A DNA stretch of 64,000 bases from Dyadobacter sediminis (GCF_005860765.1 NZ_VCEI01000021.1:434001-498000); one strand, 5' to 3'; shown: positions 54,439-63,741, counted from the first letter of the stretch. A program made the numbers and translations. The notes: generated from the sequence alone by a model not told the origin.

Positions 54439-55989
54439 ATGAAAAAAATAACTCCGCTGTTTCTTCTTCTTTTTTTACTTCTTGTGCAGCCGGGATTCGG
54501 CCAGGCAAAAGATCCCGTTGTCGAAAACATCGTTAAGGAAGCTACTGAAAATTCACAGCTGGAAAAGCTGGCGCATGAGCTGATGGATGTCATTGGCCCG
54601 AGGCTCGTGGGTTCTCCGCAAATGATGCAGGCGCATGAATGGGCCGTTGCCAAGTACAAAGGCTGGAATATTACGGCCAAAAATGAAAAATGGGGCGAAT
54701 GGCGCGGATGGGAGCGGGGCGCTTCGCATATCGACATGATTGCGCCGCGCGTAAAATCACTGGAAGGAATGCAGCTTGCGTGGAGCCCGGGAACCGGCGG
54801 AAAAACGGTTACGGCCGAAGTCATGATCCTTCCGGATGTGGCGGATTCTGTGGCTTTCCAGAAATGGTTGCCGTCCGCAAAAGGCAAGTTTATCATGATC
54901 AGCATGAATCAGCCGACAGGCCGCCCGGATTACAACTGGCAGGAATTTGCTACCAAGGAATCGTTTGAAAAAATGAAAAAAGACCGTGATGCACAAACAG
55001 AAGCATGGGCAACCCGGCTGAAAAAAACGGGTTACAGCACGCGCACCTTGCCCGTTGCACTGGAAAAGGCCGGCGCTGCCGGTATCGTAATGTCTTACTG
55101 GTCAAAAGGCTTCGGAGCAAACAAGATTTTCGGTGCATATACCAAAACAATCCCGACTGTAGATATTTCGCTGGAAGACTACGGCCTGCTTTACCGTCTT
55201 TCGGAATCGGGCCATACGCCGAAAATCAGCGTGCGTGCGGATGCCAGGGAAACAGGTGTCAGCACCACTTTCAATACCATCGGTGAAATCAGAGGAACGG
55301 AAAAACCGGATGAATACGTCATGCTGTCCGCTCATTTTGATTCCTGGGACGGAGGAACGGGCGCAACTGACAACGGAACGGGCACCATTGTGATGATGGA
55401 AGCCATGCGTATCCTGAAAAAAGTTTATCCGAATCCAAAAAGAACGATACTGGTCGGACATTGGGGAAGTGAAGAACAGGGGCTGAACGGCTCTCGGGCT
55501 TTTGTGGAAGATCATCCGGAAATCGTTAAAAATATTCAGGCTGTTTTTAATCAGGATAACGGAACGGGGAGAGTCATAAACATATCCGGACAGGGATTTT
55601 TGAATGCATACGACTACATCGGACGCTGGTTATCGAAAGTGCCGGAATCCATTAAATCTCCGGTTGAAACCCGTTTTCCCGGCGCGCCCGGCGCAGGCGG
55701 TTCCGACTTTGCTTCTTTTGTAGCTGCGGGTGCGCCCGCTTTTTCGCTGAGTTCGCTAAACTGGTCTTACGGAACTTACACGTGGCATACAAACCGCGAT
55801 ACGTATGATAAAATCGTGTTCGACGATGTGCGCAGCAATGCCATACTCGCCGCCATCATGGCTTATCAGGCCAGCGAAGATCCTGTAAAAACCTCGCGTG
55901 AAAAAAGTGTACTGCCATTGAATGCAGAAGGCAAGCCGGGCGCATGGCCGGAACAAAGAAAGCCGATTCGGAGAGGCGGGCTGGATTGA
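54439..55989 (+). CDS. Exported M28-family metallopeptidase
   Basis: The 516-residue protein starts with a signal peptide (MKKITPLFLLLFLLLVQPGFGQ). A PA-like insert (about 130-260) is followed by the M28 zinc peptidase core: LSAHFDSWDGGTGATDNGTGT with the first metal histidine and bridging aspartate, VGHWGSEEQGLNGSRAF with the catalytic/metal glutamates, FNQDNGTG and a late histidine in YTWHTNRDTYDKI. These are aminopeptidases or carboxypeptidases acting outside the cytoplasm. It is divergent from the UbiA-like gene by about 200 nt. Confidence 0.93.
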   Translation: MKKITPLFLLLFLLLVQPGFGQAKDPVVENIVKEATENSQLEKLAHELMDVIGPRLVGSPQMMQAHEWAVAKYKGWNITAKNEKWGEWRGWERGASHIDMIAPRVKSLEGMQLAWSPGTGGKTVTAEVMILPDVADSVAFQKWLPSAKGKFIMISMNQPTGRPDYNWQEFATKESFEKMKKDRDAQTEAWATRLKKTGYSTRTLPVALEKAGAAGIVMSYWSKGFGANKIFGAYTKTIPTVDISLEDYGLLYRLSESGHTPKISVRADARETGVSTTFNTIGEIRGTEKPDEYVMLSAHFDSWDGGTGATDNGTGTIVMMEAMRILKKVYPNPKRTILVGHWGSEEQGLNGSRAFVEDHPEIVKNIQAVFNQDNGTGRVINISGQGFLNAYDYIGRWLSKVPESIKSPVETRFPGAPGAGGSDFASFVAAGAPAFSLSSLNWSYGTYTWHTNRDTYDKIVFDDVRSNAILAAIMAYQASEDPVKTSREKSVLPLNAEGKPGAWPEQRKPIRRGGLD

Positions 55990-56140
55990 CAATTCTTTCA
56001 AGCAGTCATTTTTTGTCCAAAGGGCATTTTTTGTCATGGATTGGTGATTTTTGTAAAGAGACATTTTTTGTTATGGATTGTCATTTTTTGTTATGGATTG
56101 GTAATTTTTATCGAGGGGCATTTTTATCATGGATTGTTAA
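55990..56140. repeat. Dispersed TTGTCATGGATTG repeat, copy 3
   Basis: The 303-nt gap between the M28 and M17 genes holds units of the same family as 21013-21230: TTGTCATGGATTG at 56031, TTGTTATGGATTG at 56068 and 56088, and TATCATGGATTG near 56125. Spacings are 37, 20 and 37 nt. Between them runs a T-rich TTTTT spacer. Most units have the same orientation, with a possible reverse piece TTGACAATTC at 55986. Confidence 0.75.
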
Positions 56141-56235
56141 TTGATGTATGTATGCAAAGTTGAATTTCAATGCTGGCGGTTTTTGGCAATTAGAATAAAC
56201 AGTCAGGAAACTTATGTCCAGAGTAAGCAAATTGT

Positions 56236-56275
56236 AAAAGCCAAAAGCTAAACCGCTAACAGCCAAACACCAATA
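56236..56275. repeat. Short dispersed repeat, copy 2 (GCTAACAGCCAA family)
   Basis: AAAAGCCAAAAGCTAAACCGCTAACAGCCAAACACCAATA is the reverse-complement form of the element at 45401-45432. It lies just before the M17 gene start, between 56236 and 56275. Confidence 0.7.
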
Positions 56276-56292
56276 ACCTTAACCACAAAACC

Positions 56293-57687
56293 ATGCAAAT
56301 AAACCAGACCGTACAAACTGACGAGAACATACTTCTGATCCGTCCGTTTGAAGAAGGCTCCGAACCGGAAAACCAATCCATGTTCAGGGCTGAAAAAGGT
56401 GAAATATGGTGGTATTCATCCCATGAAGTCTGGCTGGGCCTTGGGAAATCTCCAAAGCTCTCGGCCGTTATCCGGATTTTTAGATCGTTTTTCTTCAAGC
56501 GGAAAGACCGCTGGCCGGAACAGATCGTGCTGGATGCAAAAGGTTATTCGCCGGAATGGATCGGAAATGCCGTAAACGGAATTATTCTGGGCGGCTACAA
56601 TATTCAGCTTTATAAAACAGAGCCGAAGCCTTTCAGCCGCTTTTTTGAAAAAGGTACCTTGCAGATTTTAACCTATTCGGATTCAGAAGAAGTACAGAAC
56701 AGCATTCATGCTGCACAGCAGACTGCCATGGTACAAATGCGGATCATGGATCTGATGAATGCGCCGGGAAATTACAAAACGCCGCAAACGCTTGCAGAAT
56801 GGGCAAAGAATTCGGGTGAGCAAAACGGGTATAAGGTCACTGTTTTTGAAAAAGAAAAATTGCAGGAACTGAGAATGCATGCTTTGTTGTCGGTGAGCAA
56901 AGGCAGCGATGCTCCCCCGGTCATGATCATCAGCGAATATGAACCTGAAAATTATCAGAAGACGATTGCACTCGTCGGAAAAGGCGTGACATTCGATACC
57001 GGCGGTATTTCCATCAAACCTTCGGCCAATATGCACCTGATGAAAAGCGACATGGGCGGCGCGGCAGCGGTACTTGGAACTTTGGAACTTGTGGCGCAGC
57101 TGAAACTGCCCGTCCGGGTTATCGGCATCATTCCTTCAACGGAAAACTGCGTGGACGGCTCCGCTACAAAGCCCGGCGATGTGATCGGTTCCTATTCCGG
57201 AAAAACGATTGAAGTCATTGATACGGATGCCGAAGGCAGGCTGATCCTTGCCGATGGGCTGAGTTACGCAGCAAAACAGTTTAACCCGGACGTGATCATT
57301 GATCTGGCCACGCTGACGGGAAGCGTTATTCAAACCCTTGGCTACGAAGCCGCCGGACTTTTTACACCCAGCGATTCGCTTGCAGAAGAACTGATTGAGG
57401 CGGGCGATTACACGGGTGAACGCTTGTGGCGCCTGCCGGTCTGGGACGAATACAAAGAAGAGATTTCATCCGATATTGCCGACGTCAAAAATTATCATGG
57501 AAAGCCGTTGGCCGGGGCAATCGTGGCTGCCAAATTCCTGGAAGTTTTTACGGATCAGCATCCGCAATGGGCGCATCTGGACATTGCAGGAACGGCTTTC
57601 GGGGATATTGAATTTGCCTCAGGCCGCTGCGGAACGGCTTACGGAATCCGTTTGCTATGTGCATACCTTTCCAAATCAGGGGTTTAA
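56293..57687 (+). CDS. Leucyl aminopeptidase (M17 family)
   Basis: The 464-residue enzyme removes N-terminal residues from peptides, working as a hexamer with two zinc ions. The catalytic half carries the full signature: ALVGKGVTFDTGGISIKPSANMHLMKSDMGGAAAVLG (lysine and aspartates) and IEVIDTDAEGRLILADGLSYAAKQF, the M17 box with an arginine. The N-terminal macro-like domain is divergent. It has no signal peptide and works in the cytoplasm. Confidence 0.95.
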   Translation: MQINQTVQTDENILLIRPFEEGSEPENQSMFRAEKGEIWWYSSHEVWLGLGKSPKLSAVIRIFRSFFFKRKDRWPEQIVLDAKGYSPEWIGNAVNGIILGGYNIQLYKTEPKPFSRFFEKGTLQILTYSDSEEVQNSIHAAQQTAMVQMRIMDLMNAPGNYKTPQTLAEWAKNSGEQNGYKVTVFEKEKLQELRMHALLSVSKGSDAPPVMIISEYEPENYQKTIALVGKGVTFDTGGISIKPSANMHLMKSDMGGAAAVLGTLELVAQLKLPVRVIGIIPSTENCVDGSATKPGDVIGSYSGKTIEVIDTDAEGRLILADGLSYAAKQFNPDVIIDLATLTGSVIQTLGYEAAGLFTPSDSLAEELIEAGDYTGERLWRLPVWDEYKEEISSDIADVKNYHGKPLAGAIVAAKFLEVFTDQHPQWAHLDIAGTAFGDIEFASGRCGTAYGIRLLCAYLSKSGV

Positions 57688-57746
57688 TGCCGGAATAATT
57701 CAGGATCCGGGCCGGAATAATTATAATATAAATTAGCTGCATTTTC

Positions 57747-57776
57747 TTGCAGAACTGGTTCTATTTGCTAGATTTG
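57747..57776 (+). promoter_or_regulatory. Bacteroidota promoter for the ATP-grasp gene
   Basis: TTG (57747-57749), a 19-nt spacer and TAGATTTG (57769-57776) match the consensus in every defined base. The leader to the ATG at 57844 would be about 60 nt. Confidence 0.6.
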
Positions 57777-57843
57777 AGCATGTAAGTATGGTTGTGATCC
57801 TTTCAGGATTGATCATTGCTATTATTCACCAAAGCATTTTTAT

Positions 57844-59058
57844 ATGACCCGGACCTTAACTTTTCTTTGTATATCAACATTCTTCAAGGGAAATGATTTT
57901 ATGAAAGCTTGTAAAGAAGCCGGTAATAAAGTCTATTTGCTGACGGCAAAAAAGCTGGAAAACAAACCGTGGGCCAGGGAAGCCGTTGATGAATTCTTTT
58001 ATGTAGAAGAAAACGAGAACGGGGCATATAATATGAACGACATCATCAATGGCCTGGCTTATGTCATGCGCAGCCGGCCCATTGACCGCGTAGTGGCGCT
58101 GGACGATTTTGATGTTGAAAAAGCAGCGCATATCCGCGAATATTTCCGGATCCCGGGCATGGGACAAACGACCGGAAGATACTTTCGTGACAAACTGGCC
58201 ATGCGTACCAAAGCGGCGGAATCCGGCATTCTGGTTCCGGGATTTTCTTCTTTGTTCAATGACGACGATATCAACCGGTTTATAGAAAAATATCCGGGTC
58301 CGTGGATGATCAAACCCCGGTCGGAGGCATCCGCAACGGGTATCAAAAAAATGCACAGCGCCGAAGAATTATGGCAGACGATTCACGACCTCGGCGACAA
58401 AAGGCATGCATACCTGGTGGAACAATACAAGCCGGGCGATGTTTATCATGTGGATTCCATTTCCTATAACGGCATCGTGATTTTTTCATGGAACAGCAAA
58501 TACCTCGCGCCGCCTTTTGATGTGGCGCACGGAGGCGGCATTTTCAGGTCGGTTACCGTTCCGTTCGATTCGGCGGAAGACCATGCACTGGAAACACTTG
58601 CCGTGGATCTGCTCAAAGCTTTCGGCTTGAAACACAGCGCGTCGCATACTGAAGTAATCCGTTGCCATGACGACGGAAAGTATTATTTTCTGGAAACTTC
58701 TTCCCGTGTAGGCGGCGCCAATTTATCCGAAATGGTGGAAGCCTCTTCGGGAATAAATCTCTGGAAAGAATGGGCAAGGATGGAAACGGCCGAGGCAAAA
58801 GGCGAAAGCTACAAACTGCCGCCGGTCAGAAAGGATTACGCAGGAATTATTATTTCTCTTACCCGCCAGGAATGGCCTGATGTTTCTGTTTTCAACGATC
58901 CTGAAATTGTCTGGCGCATGAACGAACCGCATCATGTCGGTTTGGTTGTCCGTTCCAAGTCGCGGGAAAAGGTCATCGAATTAATGGATCGTTATGCAGA
59001 GATCATTCAGAAAGATTATCACGCATCGGCTCCGGTTCCGGTAAGGCCAACGAATTAA
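57844..59058 (+). CDS. ATP-grasp domain protein
   Basis: The 404-residue protein has an N-terminal Rossmann-like domain that begins LTFLCISTFFKGNDFMKACKEAG and an ATP-grasp core: YFRDKLAMRTKAAESGILVPGF, WMIKPRSEASATGIKKMHS (the lysine grip on ATP), HAYLVEQYKPGDVYHVDSI and the metal site FLETSSRVGGANLSEMVE. It would join a carboxylate with an amine or thiol through an acyl phosphate. The family branch resembles biotin carboxylase/ATP-grasp ligases such as those making dipeptides. There are no biosynthetic neighbours, so the substrate stays unknown. It has a strong promoter match. Confidence 0.88.
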   Translation: MTRTLTFLCISTFFKGNDFMKACKEAGNKVYLLTAKKLENKPWAREAVDEFFYVEENENGAYNMNDIINGLAYVMRSRPIDRVVALDDFDVEKAAHIREYFRIPGMGQTTGRYFRDKLAMRTKAAESGILVPGFSSLFNDDDINRFIEKYPGPWMIKPRSEASATGIKKMHSAEELWQTIHDLGDKRHAYLVEQYKPGDVYHVDSISYNGIVIFSWNSKYLAPPFDVAHGGGIFRSVTVPFDSAEDHALETLAVDLLKAFGLKHSASHTEVIRCHDDGKYYFLETSSRVGGANLSEMVEASSGINLWKEWARMETAEAKGESYKLPPVRKDYAGIIISLTRQEWPDVSVFNDPEIVWRMNEPHHVGLVVRSKSREKVIELMDRYAEIIQKDYHASAPVPVRPTN

Positions 59059-59149
59059 GGCTGTTAATCTTGATAAATCAATTGTTATAAGCCGGCTAAG
59101 GTTTTTTAACAATTACCATTTACTTATGATTAAATATTTATCTTTTTAA

Positions 59150-59204
59150 AAGCTAAAAGCCAATAGCCAACAGCTAACAGCCAATAGCTAACAGCCAACA
59201 GCCA
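59150..59204. repeat. Short dispersed repeat, copy 3 (AGCTAACAGCCAATAGC family)
   Basis: The largest copy has at least six AGC-starting units in a row: AGCTAAAAGCCAATAGCCAA, CAGCTAACAGCCAATAGCTA, ACAGCCAACAGCC. It ends 2 nt before the stop codon of the convergent phosphatase-like gene and follows the ATP-grasp gene. Confidence 0.8.
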
Positions 59205-59205
59205 T

Positions 59206-60288
59206 CTACTTTAAAATCAAGGAACGGATCGGTTCCATGGCCTTGTGCGTTTCCGGTTTGAAATCAAAACCCAGTATGGCGGCCATGGTGGCTGCAAGCT
59301 GAGCCTGATACAATTGGCCCTTGTTTTTTGCTTCACCGGATGCTTTGATGTCCGGGCCCATTGCCGCAATCCAGATCTCTCCGGAATCTTTGATCAGTGC
59401 GCCGTGCCCGATCCACTGTTCTTTGATCTGGTTGCCGCGTCCGTGATCGCAGGTTACAATCAGAGTCGTTTTGTCCTTGTACTGCGGCATGGACTGCAGC
59501 AATGTCCACAGCTCCGAAATCATCTGATCTTCCGCCTTTGCCGTTTCAAGGTATTGTTCATAATTGCCCTGATGCGCAAATGCGTCCGTTTCGCCCAGTG
59601 CGAGATACAATACTTTGGGCTTGTAGGCCTTTACATATTCCCTGGCAGCAAAGTAAGTGAGCAAGTCGGGGCGTTCGGTTGTAGGCTTGTTGCTCAGGCG
59701 CTGCATTTCATTGAGAAGCTGAAATTCTTTTGATAGAAATGCAAGCGAATCGCTGTCGGCATTGATGTACAGGTTGCTGTTTGCGCGGTCGAGCAGAAAA
59801 GGAAAAAGATCTGAAGTAGCAAAGACGGCCACTTTTCCTTGATATGCATTTTGCCTGTTAATGAATTCCAGCACATTCTGCGATTTGCTTGTAACAAGCC
59901 GGTTGGAACTTATCGCAGGATCAGCAAAGCCGGTCAGCATTTCACTGAAGCCGGGATAAGTAAGCCGGAAAGGATTGGTAACATCCGCCGTATTTCCGAA
60001 ATTCCTGTTGCCGTACGCTACGCCTTTGGAAACAACTGTATTCCAGAAAAAGGGCATCAGTTTTTCACGGCGCTTGTTAATAGCATCATTCCAGTACCGG
60101 CTTTTTATCCGGTCTTTGTTCCTGGTAAACTGCGGTTTGTTGATCAGTACGGAATCTGCGCCTTCAAAAACTTCCTGCCAGCGCATGCCGTCCAGTACAA
60201 TGACAACCAGATTCTCCGTCTTGCGGGATTGGGCAAAAGTGTGTGTAAATGACAGCAAGGCAAACGTTAAGGCAAGAAGTACGTTCAT
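59206..60288 (-). CDS. Exported alkaline-phosphatase-superfamily (sulfatase/phosphodiesterase-like) protein
   Basis: From ATG 60288 this is a 360-residue protein with a signal peptide (MNVLLALTFALLSFTHTFAQ). The first metal aspartate is in LVVIVLDGMRWQEVFEGAD. The usual threonine/serine nucleophile segment is AYGNRNFGNTADVTNPFRLTYPGFSEMLTG, and the SDHG-type site reads TLIVTCDHGRGN (aspartate and histidine intact). A late histidine is in WIGHGALI. This suggests a working phosphodiesterase, unlike EboF. Its start overlaps the stop of the NTF2-like gene (ATGA). Confidence 0.88.
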   Translation of the reverse strand: MNVLLALTFALLSFTHTFAQSRKTENLVVIVLDGMRWQEVFEGADSVLINKPQFTRNKDRIKSRYWNDAINKRREKLMPFFWNTVVSKGVAYGNRNFGNTADVTNPFRLTYPGFSEMLTGFADPAISSNRLVTSKSQNVLEFINRQNAYQGKVAVFATSDLFPFLLDRANSNLYINADSDSLAFLSKEFQLLNEMQRLSNKPTTERPDLLTYFAAREYVKAYKPKVLYLALGETDAFAHQGNYEQYLETAKAEDQMISELWTLLQSMPQYKDKTTLIVTCDHGRGNQIKEQWIGHGALIKDSGEIWIAAMGPDIKASGEAKNKGQLYQAQLAATMAAILGFDFKPETHKAMEPIRSLILK

Positions 60289-60722
60289 AGCTTGAAAGCC
60301 TGACGTGCCAGCAGCACCCATTCGCCTTTGGTTTTTTGCATAACCATTAAAATGCCCAGTTTGACTGAAGCCGGATCTTTGCCTTTGTTATGCGTTTCGC
60401 CCGCCAGTTTGTGCCGTACAAGCGCCACGTCGCCGGAAATGGAAATGGTCTGGTCGGAAAGCTCGATTTTAGTAAAATTAGATTCTTCACTGGTCAAAGC
60501 CCGGATGAATTCTTTTTTATCTTCCAGCAATCCGTTGGAATGGCCGTATGTAAGCATGGGCGAAGTAAGTTTGTTCAGGGCTTCTTCATTGGCATCTACA
60601 ATGGCAACCCGCAGTTTTTCCACGGCATCTGCAACTGCTTTTTCATCTTTGCCTTGTGCAAATGCAATTATATTTCCAAGTAGCAGGAAAACAGCGAGTA
60701 ACAACGTTTTTTTTATTTTCAT
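60285..60722 (-). CDS. Exported NTF2-like (DUF4440-type) protein
   Basis: From ATG 60722 the 145-residue protein has a signal peptide (MKIKKTLLLAVFLLLGNIIAFAQ) and an NTF2-like domain: AVADAVEKLRVAIVDANEEALNKLTSPMLTYGHSNGLLEDKKEF and the typical end LMVMQKTKGEWVLLARQAFKL. It may bind a small ligand. The stop overlaps the ATG of the phosphatase-like gene by ATGA, so the two are cotranslated. The frame is open to 60776 but the added residues would precede the signal peptide. Confidence 0.85.
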   Translation of the reverse strand: MKIKKTLLLAVFLLLGNIIAFAQGKDEKAVADAVEKLRVAIVDANEEALNKLTSPMLTYGHSNGLLEDKKEFIRALTSEESNFTKIELSDQTISISGDVALVRHKLAGETHNKGKDPASVKLGILMVMQKTKGEWVLLARQAFKL

Positions 60723-60773
60723 TTTTACAATAATTATGGAATTTGAACAGAATACAAGTTTAAGCAATGGTTG

Positions 60774-60781
60774 CAAATATA
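60774..60781 (-). promoter_or_regulatory. Candidate -7 element for the NTF2-like/phosphatase-like operon
   Basis: On the minus strand TATATTTG is a full match to TAnnTTTG, 51 nt upstream of the ATG at 60722. No TTG lies at 19-21 nt. Confidence 0.35.
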
Positions 60782-60920
60782 AAATCTGCCATGCCTTTGC
60801 TGTTAAAAGCCGGTTCAGGATTTCTCCTACTGATCGGAATGCGACGCAGGTATTTTCGATTTCCTGCCTAAATTCGCAGCTTCGCTGAATAAATTGTAAT
60901 TAAAGTTAATTTCTGTTGAA

Positions 60921-61397
60921 ATGATCAGTCTTCCCGTTCAGGATTCTCTTTTCAATTACCGCGTGGCTGGCGTTGCCATTCTGAACGGAAAAGTGCTTAT
61001 GCATAAAACGCCGTCGGATCATTTCTGGAGCCTGCCGGGCGGCCGTGCGGAACTGTTCGAGTTTTCACAGGATACGCTGCGAAGGGAAATGCAGGAGGAA
61101 ACGGGAATGCTGGTGCAAGTCGGTAAAATGCTCTGGATTTCGGAAAACTTCTTTCGCTATAACGGCATCAGACATCATGAAATCGGCTTTTATTTTGAAA
61201 TGGAAATTCCTGACTTAAAGGACCAGACGGATTTTTCAGGAAGTGAAGGCCAGGAAGAACTGCTTTTCAAATGGCTGGATGCGGAAAGTCTGCACTCCAT
61301 TAAGATTTATCCGGAGTTTCTTGCCGCTGCACTGGCTCAGAATCCGCTTGAAACGGGTCATTTTACATCCGGTTTCACCGATCTGGACGGGTTGTAA
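60921..61397 (+). CDS. Nudix hydrolase
   Basis: The 158-residue protein has an exact Nudix box, GRAELFEFSQDTLRREMQEE+TGM (G-x5-E-x7-REUxEExGU, about residues 41-63). The family cleaves nucleoside diphosphates linked to other groups; the substrate of this branch is not given by the sequence. The fold is beta-rich in HHEIGFYFEMEIP. It converges on the GH31 gene with only one base between the stops. Confidence 0.92.
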   Translation: MISLPVQDSLFNYRVAGVAILNGKVLMHKTPSDHFWSLPGGRAELFEFSQDTLRREMQEETGMLVQVGKMLWISENFFRYNGIRHHEIGFYFEMEIPDLKDQTDFSGSEGQEELLFKWLDAESLHSIKIYPEFLAAALAQNPLETGHFTSGFTDLDGL

Positions 61398-61398
61398 T

Positions 61399-63540
61399 CT
61401 ATTTGGTCATGTAACGCCACGTCACCGTTCCGACCGTATTGGGTTTGCCGATTTCAGCCTTTGAAATACGGCCTTTCAGCAACCCGTTTTTCTGCCGTTC
61501 CACTTTGATTTCCCGCCACGAGAAAAGCCCTTTTTCATAATCAAACGATTCACTGTCGTCGTCGTATAATTTATAACTGCCATTTTTTACTCCGTAATGC
61601 CGGATTTCCAGATCTACTTTCTGGCCGGATCCGGGCGCATGCAGCATAGCCGGCATCATCGGGATTATTCCGCCGTCTTTTACAAAAACCGGTATCCGGT
61701 CCAGTCCGGGTGAAATGGTGATCACTTCGGCTTCGCCCGCCAGCTTGCCCGTATAGAAATCGTACCATTTCCCTTTTGGAAGAATCACTTTCCGGAAAGT
61801 CTGGCCGGTAAAAAGCGGTGCCACCAGTAAAAATTCGCCTGCCATGTACTGGTCTTTTACTTCGTTCGCCACGGCTTCTTCATACGGGTTTTCTTCCAGG
61901 TTGCGCACCGTTTTTTCTTTTTTCAGACCAGAGCCGAAACCTTCCTCCAGACTCATTCCACGGAAAGGCGGCGTGCCGTTGTAATGATATTTTGCAAATT
62001 CTGAATACCAGTAAGGCATCATCTGCATGCGCAATTCCGCAACGGCTCTAATCTGCGGCTCCACTTCCGGGAAAGTCCAGGGCTGCATGCTACTCGACCA
62101 CGCATTGATCATGGCCATCGGGGAAAAACAAACCGTCTGAAACCGCCTCAGCCATTCTTCCGCCGTTTTGGAAGCCCGCACTTCCGGCGTCCAGAGTACG
62201 CCTGCATAGCCGCTGTTGATGAGCGCCGTAATGAAATCCTCGTGACTGTAATTATCGTTGTAAATGACATACGGAAAGGAAGCACCGCCGGCATTGGAAG
62301 CACGCACAAGCCCGTAAGTACGCGAACCGTTTCTTCTGAACATGTCATAACTGTATTTCTGAACGAGCAGGCCGTAAGTCTGGCGGAGCTGTTCCGAAGT
62401 ATGTCCGGAAGGAAAAGTGGCGACATCGGGCCATAAATAGGAGTCATAACCGTCCACTTCATCGATTTTATATCCGCTTACGCCGATTTTGACATGTTCT
62501 TTTTCGAAAAGATCAAACAGTATTTTCGAGGCTTCGGGCATGGACAAATCCGGCACGGTTCCGTTCCAGACCGTATGTGTACCGGTGTAAGGTTCTATTT
62601 TTTTGTAAATGGATGCGTCCGGAGAAACATAGGGGTTTGTCCAGAGATTGATCTTGATTTTTAATGAGTCCATTTCGCGGATAAATCCGGAAGGATCGGG
62701 AAAGCGCGTTTTGTCCCATTCGAACGTGCATGGATAGGATTTGCTCTGCCAGCCGGGTTCCAGGCCGATGAAATCCAGTGGAAATCCTTTTTGTTCAAAT
62801 GCTTTTGCTTCCTGCCTGACCTGTTCCGACGTGTAAAGGCGGTTTACACGCTGCGTAAACCCGAGCCCCCAGCGCGGAGGAAGGCAGCCGCCTCCGCTCA
62901 AAAGGTTGAAGCGTTCGATGACGTTCACCGGTTTTGGTCCTGCAAAAACATAAATTTCCACACCTTCGGCCGGAACAAGCATCTCAACCGCATCGGAATA
63001 CGGCCTTGCACTCCAGTTTTCATCCGTGTTGCGATCCTGTACTTCGGGCGGGTTCTTACTGTCTTTCCGTACGCCGGAACCTGCGTAAACATCTATGTAT
63101 CTGGCAGCATTTACAAAAATTCCGTAACCCAGTGAAGAAACATAAAACGGAACCGGCGCATGCGTACGGCCGTTGTCGGATTTTCCGTAATGATCGGCAT
63201 GCAGCTGAAGAATCTGTCCGCGCTGGTGAATGTGCTGGAAATTCAGGCCAAACCCGAACAGCTGTTCTTTTTTCTCAAGCGGAAACCGGAGGTATGTTTT
63301 GCCGTTTATTACCCTGGCATCAATGTCTGCCTTGTTTAATGGAAAGGGGGCATTTTCCAGTTTTTCCAAAGCCGGCGAAGGGATGGCACCGGCGGCTTTC
63401 AGAAGATCGTAGGAGTCCGGTTTTCCGGCTATGCCTTTCCAGATTCCGGGATGTATTTCGTTCCATTCCATACTTTGCGCAAAGAGGAGCGAAGGAATGC
63501 AGAGTAAAAGACAAAAGATGCTGCGTGGAAAGTTGCTCAT
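61399..63540 (-). CDS. Exported GH31-family glycoside hydrolase (alpha-glucosidase/alpha-xylosidase-like)
   Basis: The 713-residue protein has a signal peptide (MSNFPRSIFCLLLCIPSLLFAQ), an N-terminal beta-sandwich (about 25-200) with KEQLFGFGLNFQHIHQRG, a TIM barrel and C-terminal beta domains. The catalytic nucleophile is D360 in VSGYKIDEVDGYD, and the acid/base is probably D429 in the RASNAGGASFPYVIYNDNY region. Substrates are alpha-glucosides, alpha-xylosides or sulfoquinovosides in this family; SFPYVIYNDNYSH departs from plain alpha-glucosidases. No SusC/SusD pair is next to it, so it is an orphan glycosidase. Confidence 0.92.
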   Translation of the reverse strand: MSNFPRSIFCLLLCIPSLLFAQSMEWNEIHPGIWKGIAGKPDSYDLLKAAGAIPSPALEKLENAPFPLNKADIDARVINGKTYLRFPLEKKEQLFGFGLNFQHIHQRGQILQLHADHYGKSDNGRTHAPVPFYVSSLGYGIFVNAARYIDVYAGSGVRKDSKNPPEVQDRNTDENWSARPYSDAVEMLVPAEGVEIYVFAGPKPVNVIERFNLLSGGGCLPPRWGLGFTQRVNRLYTSEQVRQEAKAFEQKGFPLDFIGLEPGWQSKSYPCTFEWDKTRFPDPSGFIREMDSLKIKINLWTNPYVSPDASIYKKIEPYTGTHTVWNGTVPDLSMPEASKILFDLFEKEHVKIGVSGYKIDEVDGYDSYLWPDVATFPSGHTSEQLRQTYGLLVQKYSYDMFRRNGSRTYGLVRASNAGGASFPYVIYNDNYSHEDFITALINSGYAGVLWTPEVRASKTAEEWLRRFQTVCFSPMAMINAWSSSMQPWTFPEVEPQIRAVAELRMQMMPYWYSEFAKYHYNGTPPFRGMSLEEGFGSGLKKEKTVRNLEENPYEEAVANEVKDQYMAGEFLLVAPLFTGQTFRKVILPKGKWYDFYTGKLAGEAEVITISPGLDRIPVFVKDGGIIPMMPAMLHAPGSGQKVDLEIRHYGVKNGSYKLYDDDSESFDYEKGLFSWREIKVERQKNGLLKGRISKAEIGKPNTVGTVTWRYMTK

Positions 63541-63677
63541 ATGAAAAAGCGAGATAAGCGATCAAAGAATAGAAGCCTTTATCAGGATTTTATACTATTC
63601 GTCAGCATGATCCGACCGAAAGAAAAGGAATAATGTTGTTTACAGACCGGCAACGGTATCAAATTGGTTACAACCGT

Positions 63678-63685
63678 TATATTTG
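63678..63685 (+). promoter_or_regulatory. Candidate -7 element for the aminotransferase gene
   Basis: TATATTTG is a full TAnnTTTG match, 56 nt before the ATG at 63742. A TTG at the usual spacing is missing. Confidence 0.35.
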
Positions 63686-63741
63686 GATTTGCTGCGTTAT
63701 GCAGGTTTTTAATATCATGCTGAAGAAATCATCTTTAACCT

